The notes under the pieces: model-generated
The model's database searches: none
What the model was told of the DNA's origin: nothing
What the model saw: only the letters and a program-made list of their open reading frames with translations
Shown: piece by piece, positions 60,168-64,000 of the stretch
Layout of the letters: every line of letters begins with the position of its first letter
Position numbering within the stretch: position 1 is the first letter of the stretch
NCBI GenBank assembly: GCA_914767715.1
Contig: OU612074.1
Coordinates: 1,315,501-1,379,500, forward strand
Reading direction: 5' to 3'
Length of the DNA: 64,000 nt
DNA from: Membranipora membranacea
Lineage: Eukaryota; Bryozoa; Gymnolaemata; Cheilostomatida; Membraniporidae
Program-made: the position numbers and the translations under genes

Positions 60168-62304
60168 TTGGAGTTGAAATTTCTGATAGGTGGCAATATA
60201 TGAATAAAGATTTGAGTGGTATACCATTGTGTATAGCGTGTTTCATGTCGGTTTGTGATGCGAATTTTACCTTCACAGTGCGCAAGGTCTTACCACCTTT
60301 TGAGAGTCTCTCAATAGTGGCCTCCGGATAAGCTGCTTTGATATCTCGCTCTATATCATTGTTACTGCCTTCTTTAGGGACATTGTACATCATGGCACAG
60401 TTTAAATTCTGAGTCTTGGGGTCTTGTGGTCTCCTTGCAGTCGATCCACCAAAGAGGAGACAATTCCATTCCGTTACAATTTTTATAGCTGCAGCAGTAT
60501 CTCTAAATTGAATGGCCAGTTTTGGATGATCTGACTTAAACTTATATGGCGTTATTTTTTCTACAATCACTAGACCATAATGTTTGCAGATCTCTTGTCG
60601 GGTAATATCTTGGTTGTAATTTAAATGGAAAGCTGAGTCTTTCTCAATATTGACGATAATGTTTCTTTCAGGTGCAAATGGTTCTCTATGCGTTGACTGT
60701 GGATGGTCTGAGCTGTGTTGGTCCTTACTGGATGATTTGAGTTTTGACTTTCTGCTGTGAAGGGTATTATTGTTTGGTGATCCACTATGGTGTGGTGAAT
60801 GGGAAGGCCGGCCGTGGGATTGGAAGGATAGTGGTCGGGATAAAGGGTTTGCCTGGTTTTGTTGAGTGGAAGTGTGTGGTGTTGGTATGAAGGGGGAAAC
60901 ATGTGCACCGGTGTCGTGACTTTGTGTTTTTCCAGCAACCTCTGCATACGTTCCAAATTTCTGGTTGATGGAAGATTCCAGTTGTTGTTTTACACAGAAC
61001 AGTTGATGGTTAAATTTCTGCTCCATAGTTTCTGAGAAATGGCTCAGGTGAGCACGTAATGTGTCATTGGTTAATGGTCCGATGTTTCTGCTCTCCTGCA
61101 TTTGTTGGATGATCTTGGCCTGGTTATTGACTACCTCTTCCAGTTCTTGAATTCTTGATTGCAGTGACTTGTTCAAAGCCTTGCACATATCTAGACTGCA
61201 GTCTGGAATTTTGGTAGGTGGTGAAGAAATTGGTGGGTAAGAACTTACGTCAGAGATTGGTGGAGGGATCGATTTATTGAGAGGAGATCTTGATCTTGAT
61301 CTTGATTTTTCTCTTGATTTCTTTGGTGGAGTGAGTTGGTCATGTATTCCTGTCTCAGCTTGTCTCCTGTTAAAGGTTGCAGATTTAAGCTGTTGGTTGA
61401 TGGGAGAGGAATTTGTTATAGCGGTTCGAACATGAGTGATTTCTATGTCAGACTGGATAATAGGAGATGAGGTGTTGGGGATGGGTGATATAGGACTGGC
61501 CGTATTGTTGATCGGGCTCTGGTTTTTGACTGGGCTCTGTTGGGAAGGGGTGGTGGGATGGGAAGGCAAACCCTTTGATGACTCACTTTCAATATTTGAT
61601 GAAGTTGATGGGACAAGGTGAGTTGGGAGCGATGGCTCAGTAGCTTCATCTCTGCTATGTGTGAAAGATGGACTATTGATTGATGTATCCATATTACTTT
61701 CGTCTGAGAAGCTATCTCTTTCATAGTTTTTTACACTAGCCAGAGCTGTGTGGCAGATTGATTGATAATCCTGGTTAGCAGCATCAACAACGTGATGAGG
61801 CATCTTAGACATTAGTTCCTCGTAGTGAGCCATGAAATAGTTAATATCTGAATTTCCGTTCACCAAAATAGTGGATGTCGTATTAAAAAAGTTGATAGTA
61901 TAAACTTTTTTTTCCTTTTTTTTTAGCTTTTTCGAAACACTTATACATGCTCCACTTTTATCAACAGTTAACTTAGAACACACACCTTCAATATCTTTAG
62001 TTTTGAGAAAGTTTGCTAGTGAAGTTTTGATCCACTCGAATGCAGCGGTGTTACATACAATCACTATCTGCGGGTTTTTTGTAGTGCCCTTGACTTCTAT
62101 AGTTGATGTTTGGTTAAAGGTACTATCCAGCTTCTTCTGAATGGCATTTATCTTGTCCAGATAATATGGCACTTGGTTGACATGTTCCTCAGTTGAATTA
62201 GGCTTCATTGTGAAAACCAGTGTAGGTTCAGAGGAAGATGAAGTACTATCTGAGTCTAAGTCATTGCTATTCTTTTTCCGCGCTCGGTGAAAATGTTTTA
62301 TCAT
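60160..62304 (-). CDS. LINE ORF1: nucleic-acid-binding, coiled-coil protein
   Basis: 714 aa with no stops, stop TAG at 60162-60160. The N-terminal third has a conserved LINE-type block (VYTINFFNTTSTILVNGNSD) known from ORF1 proteins of invertebrate CR1-like elements. The middle is Ser/Pro-rich and low complexity (SPINN and SPLNK stretches, RSRSRSRSP), probably disordered and phosphorylatable. A coiled coil follows at roughly residues 375-415 (LQSRIQELEEVVNNQAKIIQ), likely for oligomerisation. The C-terminal 120 residues (LAIQFRDTAAAIKIV, NCAMMYNVPKEGSNNDIERD) look like an RRM-type fold. No CCHC knuckle was seen. It should coat the LINE RNA in a ribonucleoprotein particle. Confidence 0.88.
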   Translation of the reverse strand: MIKHFHRARKKNSNDLDSDSTSSSSEPTLVFTMKPNSTEEHVNQVPYYLDKINAIQKKLDSTFNQTSTIEVKGTTKNPQIVIVCNTAAFEWIKTSLANFLKTKDIEGVCSKLTVDKSGACISVSKKLKKKEKKVYTINFFNTTSTILVNGNSDINYFMAHYEELMSKMPHHVVDAANQDYQSICHTALASVKNYERDSFSDESNMDTSINSPSFTHSRDEATEPSLPTHLVPSTSSNIESESSKGLPSHPTTPSQQSPVKNQSPINNTASPISPIPNTSSPIIQSDIEITHVRTAITNSSPINQQLKSATFNRRQAETGIHDQLTPPKKSREKSRSRSRSPLNKSIPPPISDVSSYPPISSPPTKIPDCSLDMCKALNKSLQSRIQELEEVVNNQAKIIQQMQESRNIGPLTNDTLRAHLSHFSETMEQKFNHQLFCVKQQLESSINQKFGTYAEVAGKTQSHDTGAHVSPFIPTPHTSTQQNQANPLSRPLSFQSHGRPSHSPHHSGSPNNNTLHSRKSKLKSSSKDQHSSDHPQSTHREPFAPERNIIVNIEKDSAFHLNYNQDITRQEICKHYGLVIVEKITPYKFKSDHPKLAIQFRDTAAAIKIVTEWNCLLFGGSTARRPQDPKTQNLNCAMMYNVPKEGSNNDIERDIKAAYPEATIERLSKGGKTLRTVKVKFASQTDMKHAIHNGIPLKSLFIYCHLSEISTPNV

Positions 62305-62401
62305 TTGTTAAAATATTACTAGTATAGGTTTTACTAAGAACAATGTCAGAGCAGTTTTTTATTGCTGCTTGCTGCGTCGCTCACAACAATCCAATCAATA
62401 C

Positions 62402-62458
62402 TTTTATATCCAATAGATAACTTTATATCCAATAGATAACTTTATATCCAATAGATAA
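62402..62458. repeat. 19-bp tandem repeat, three units
   Basis: CTTTATATCCAATAGATAA is repeated three times (62402-62420 with one change, 62421-62439, 62440-62458), about 100 bp upstream of LINE ORF1. It could be part of the LINE promoter region or of the target DNA. Confidence 0.9.
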
Positions 62459-63210
62459 CTTTTATTCAGATGTGTCAAACTTAGTTCTTGTTAATTCGTG
62501 AATTACCGGATGTCTCCAGTGGCTTGTTGGAATCGGTTGTAATCTATGTAATTTTTGATGAACTAGTATTTATTTACACAGTTCATACACAGTATGGGTA
62601 TTCATGGAGATACTTCATCAGTTTGTCCTTTGTCAGTAAAGGGATTTCCTTACATCTCTTGAAGCTGCGCAAGACTTACAAGTGGTCGGCTGTAACATTT
62701 CTGGACTTGCAGACTGATTTGTTCCCCTTAATCATGAATATATCATTGTTTGTAACCATAAGAAAACACAACACTCTATTCTACTACATTACGAGTGATG
62801 TAGTAGTGCCTTAATGTAAAGTCAAAGAGAACATTGAATAATAATGTTTTGGACACCATAAGAAAGCTGCTATAACTATTTGAATTATTATAGTCAGGTG
62901 ACAGGCAGTTTTGGCATCTTATCACAACGGCGTCACATATTCTGATTCTTTTCAAAGCCAAAAGGAATAGGTTTAGATAACTTTTATTTGTTTAATATGT
63001 CTAGCGATTGTATTTCACCGCGAGGTAAGTTGTGATCAAATTGTCTTGTGGACTAATTGGCGTATGGTTAATTTGTCTGACGGTCCGTATTGTGTGTTGT
63101 CACTTTGTCAGGGTACCGTGAGGATACCAGCAAAATCTCACAATACTTCAAAGTTGAGAGCACCAATGGGGGCTTTATCATAACACATCTGGGCTGTCTG
63201 CTTAAATCAC

Positions 63211-63318
63211 TACGAGAGATTTAATGAATGTGCTGATATGGATGACTGTGTACTAGTTTCAATAAGTATACTTTGTTTTTTCACTAAGGCTTTGAACAGA
63301 GTGATCCTCAACAGGTGA
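63211..63318 (+). pseudogene. Relic of a fourth receptor first exon
   Basis: The frame reads YERFNECADMDDCVLVSISI then LCFFTKALNRVILNR and a stop. It aligns with the GPCR-B first exon around TM1 (YQKFMDIGDCVLVGIIMI, GCFTNPLVPVFLSR). The DCVLV block, FT pair and spacing match. There is no phase-1 donor at the expected place, hydrophobic TM1 is interrupted by Lys/Arg, and no following exons were found before the window ends. Confidence 0.5.
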
Positions 63319-64000
63319 AAACTAGGATGTATCCAAGTATAAAAGTTCAATTGATTGCTTGATTGATGGTTTTTTATATTAAGACACAGCCCTCCTTTTA
63401 TCCAGACTTATTATATTATCTGATCTCGGTATGTGAAAGGTGTTGGAATGCGACAGGTTAATATGGAGAATTTTTACACAATATAATTAATTGGATAAAA
63501 AATGTTTGTCACTGACATATAACAACATCTTTGTAAAAAGGATCATTTCCTAACAGAAGTTTACTTCATTCCAACCGTCCATCCGGCTGGTAATAAAAAA
63601 AATATTTTAACAAGTCTAGAATATCATTGTACATCAAAATTTCAAAAAAAATCCATATGGTAGAAGATGGCAAGTTATACACTCTTTGTTTGCAGTACAA
63701 TAATTCAAAAGGCATGATAGGAATGCTGTTGGGAAGGAATTTTCTCCCATGTACTTCATGATAATAGACAGTTTTCTGAGCTCTAATTTGAACCTCAATT
63801 CGGAGTTGTCCTCTCTCCAGTTTAGTATTTTTAACCCAAGTCGCATAGGAAATAAGTGCTGAAACTAGGATTATCTTGAAAACCGCTTATGTTAGGATAA
63901 AAATGATTTTTGATTCAGAATCTGCACCATTGAAAACTGATGGGACATGGTTTGGGAAATAATTTTGGTATTCAGATAGTCAATTATATCAATTTCTGCC
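63319..64000. other. Right end of window, no gene recognised
   Basis: AT-rich sequence. A 70-codon minus-strand open frame at 63846-63634 has no recognisable motif or splice context. Confidence 0.4.

Larger units (their letters stand above)
57276..62340 (-). mobile_element. Full-length-looking two-ORF LINE (CR1/jockey-like)
   Basis: About 5 kb on the minus strand: short 5' leader, ORF1 (62304-60160), overlapping ORF2 (60167-57399), a 3' UTR of about 100 bp, and a (TA)n run at 57292-57276 as tail. Neither ORF has a stop or frameshift. The 5' boundary is not defined; a 19-bp tandem repeat lies just outside at 62402-62458. No target duplication was found, as expected for LINEs with microsatellite-like tails. 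The short matching tails at 30215 and perhaps 16679 suggest further truncated copies of the same family. Confidence 0.9.

Noticed and set aside
62488-62814. 108-codon plus-strand hydrophobic open frame
   Set aside because: No homology recognised and no splice or regulatory context; it resembles chance translation of AT-rich DNA next to the LINE.

Overview
The window is AT-rich nuclear DNA of an animal. The genes are split by GT-AG introns, there are APE-endonuclease LINEs, hAT and other terminal-inverted-repeat elements, and tRNA-derived SINEs with target-site duplications. The protein families (orphan rhodopsin-class receptors, a secreted propeller/PAN-type protein, invertebrate-type LINE proteins) suit a non-vertebrate, possibly a lophotrochozoan. 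I cannot fix the phylum from sequence alone.

Host genes, left to right: (1) 433-2798, minus strand, the 3' six exons of a coiled-coil protein with a Cys motif, carrying an in-frame stop in its most upstream visible exon. (2) 6835-6945, plus, one orphan exon. (3) 7818-10192, plus, receptor GPCR-A, five exons, 396 aa. (4) 11612-16256, plus, a five-exon gene of 423 aa, function unknown. (5) 20281-27976, plus, an eight-exon gene of 529 aa for a secreted protein: propeller-like N-terminus, Thr/Pro-rich octapeptide repeat, Cys-rich PAN/apple-like C-terminus. (6) 37417-39935, plus, GPCR-B, 396 aa, in a 4-kb segment duplicated from 7267-11080. (7) 42648-46225, minus, GPCR-C, 391 aa, a diverged inverted paralogue with the same exon junctions. 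(8) 63211-63318, plus, a decayed remnant of a fourth receptor first exon. Exon joins were checked by codon phase; every complete model sums to a whole number of codons.

Mobile DNA: a LINE with two open reading frames on the minus strand at 57276-62340, whose ORFs overlap as ATGTCTAG; at least three broken LINEs (30545-32650, 50480-51110, 54300-56420), the last split inside its reverse-transcriptase FADD motif by a 650-bp hAT-like element; a 523-bp non-autonomous hAT with a perfect 8-bp target duplication (34818-35340); two short inverted-repeat elements (15400-15640, 25922-26114); two SINE types; and several minisatellites and local duplications.

The most informative signals are the three-receptor cluster plus relic, the steep 5'-to-3' change in divergence between GPCR-A and GPCR-B (suggesting gene conversion), the intact LINE with stop/start overlap, and a 32-bp perfect hairpin flanked by a 7-bp direct repeat. 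I saw no CRISPR array, rRNA or convincing functional tRNA, and no bacterial-type operon.
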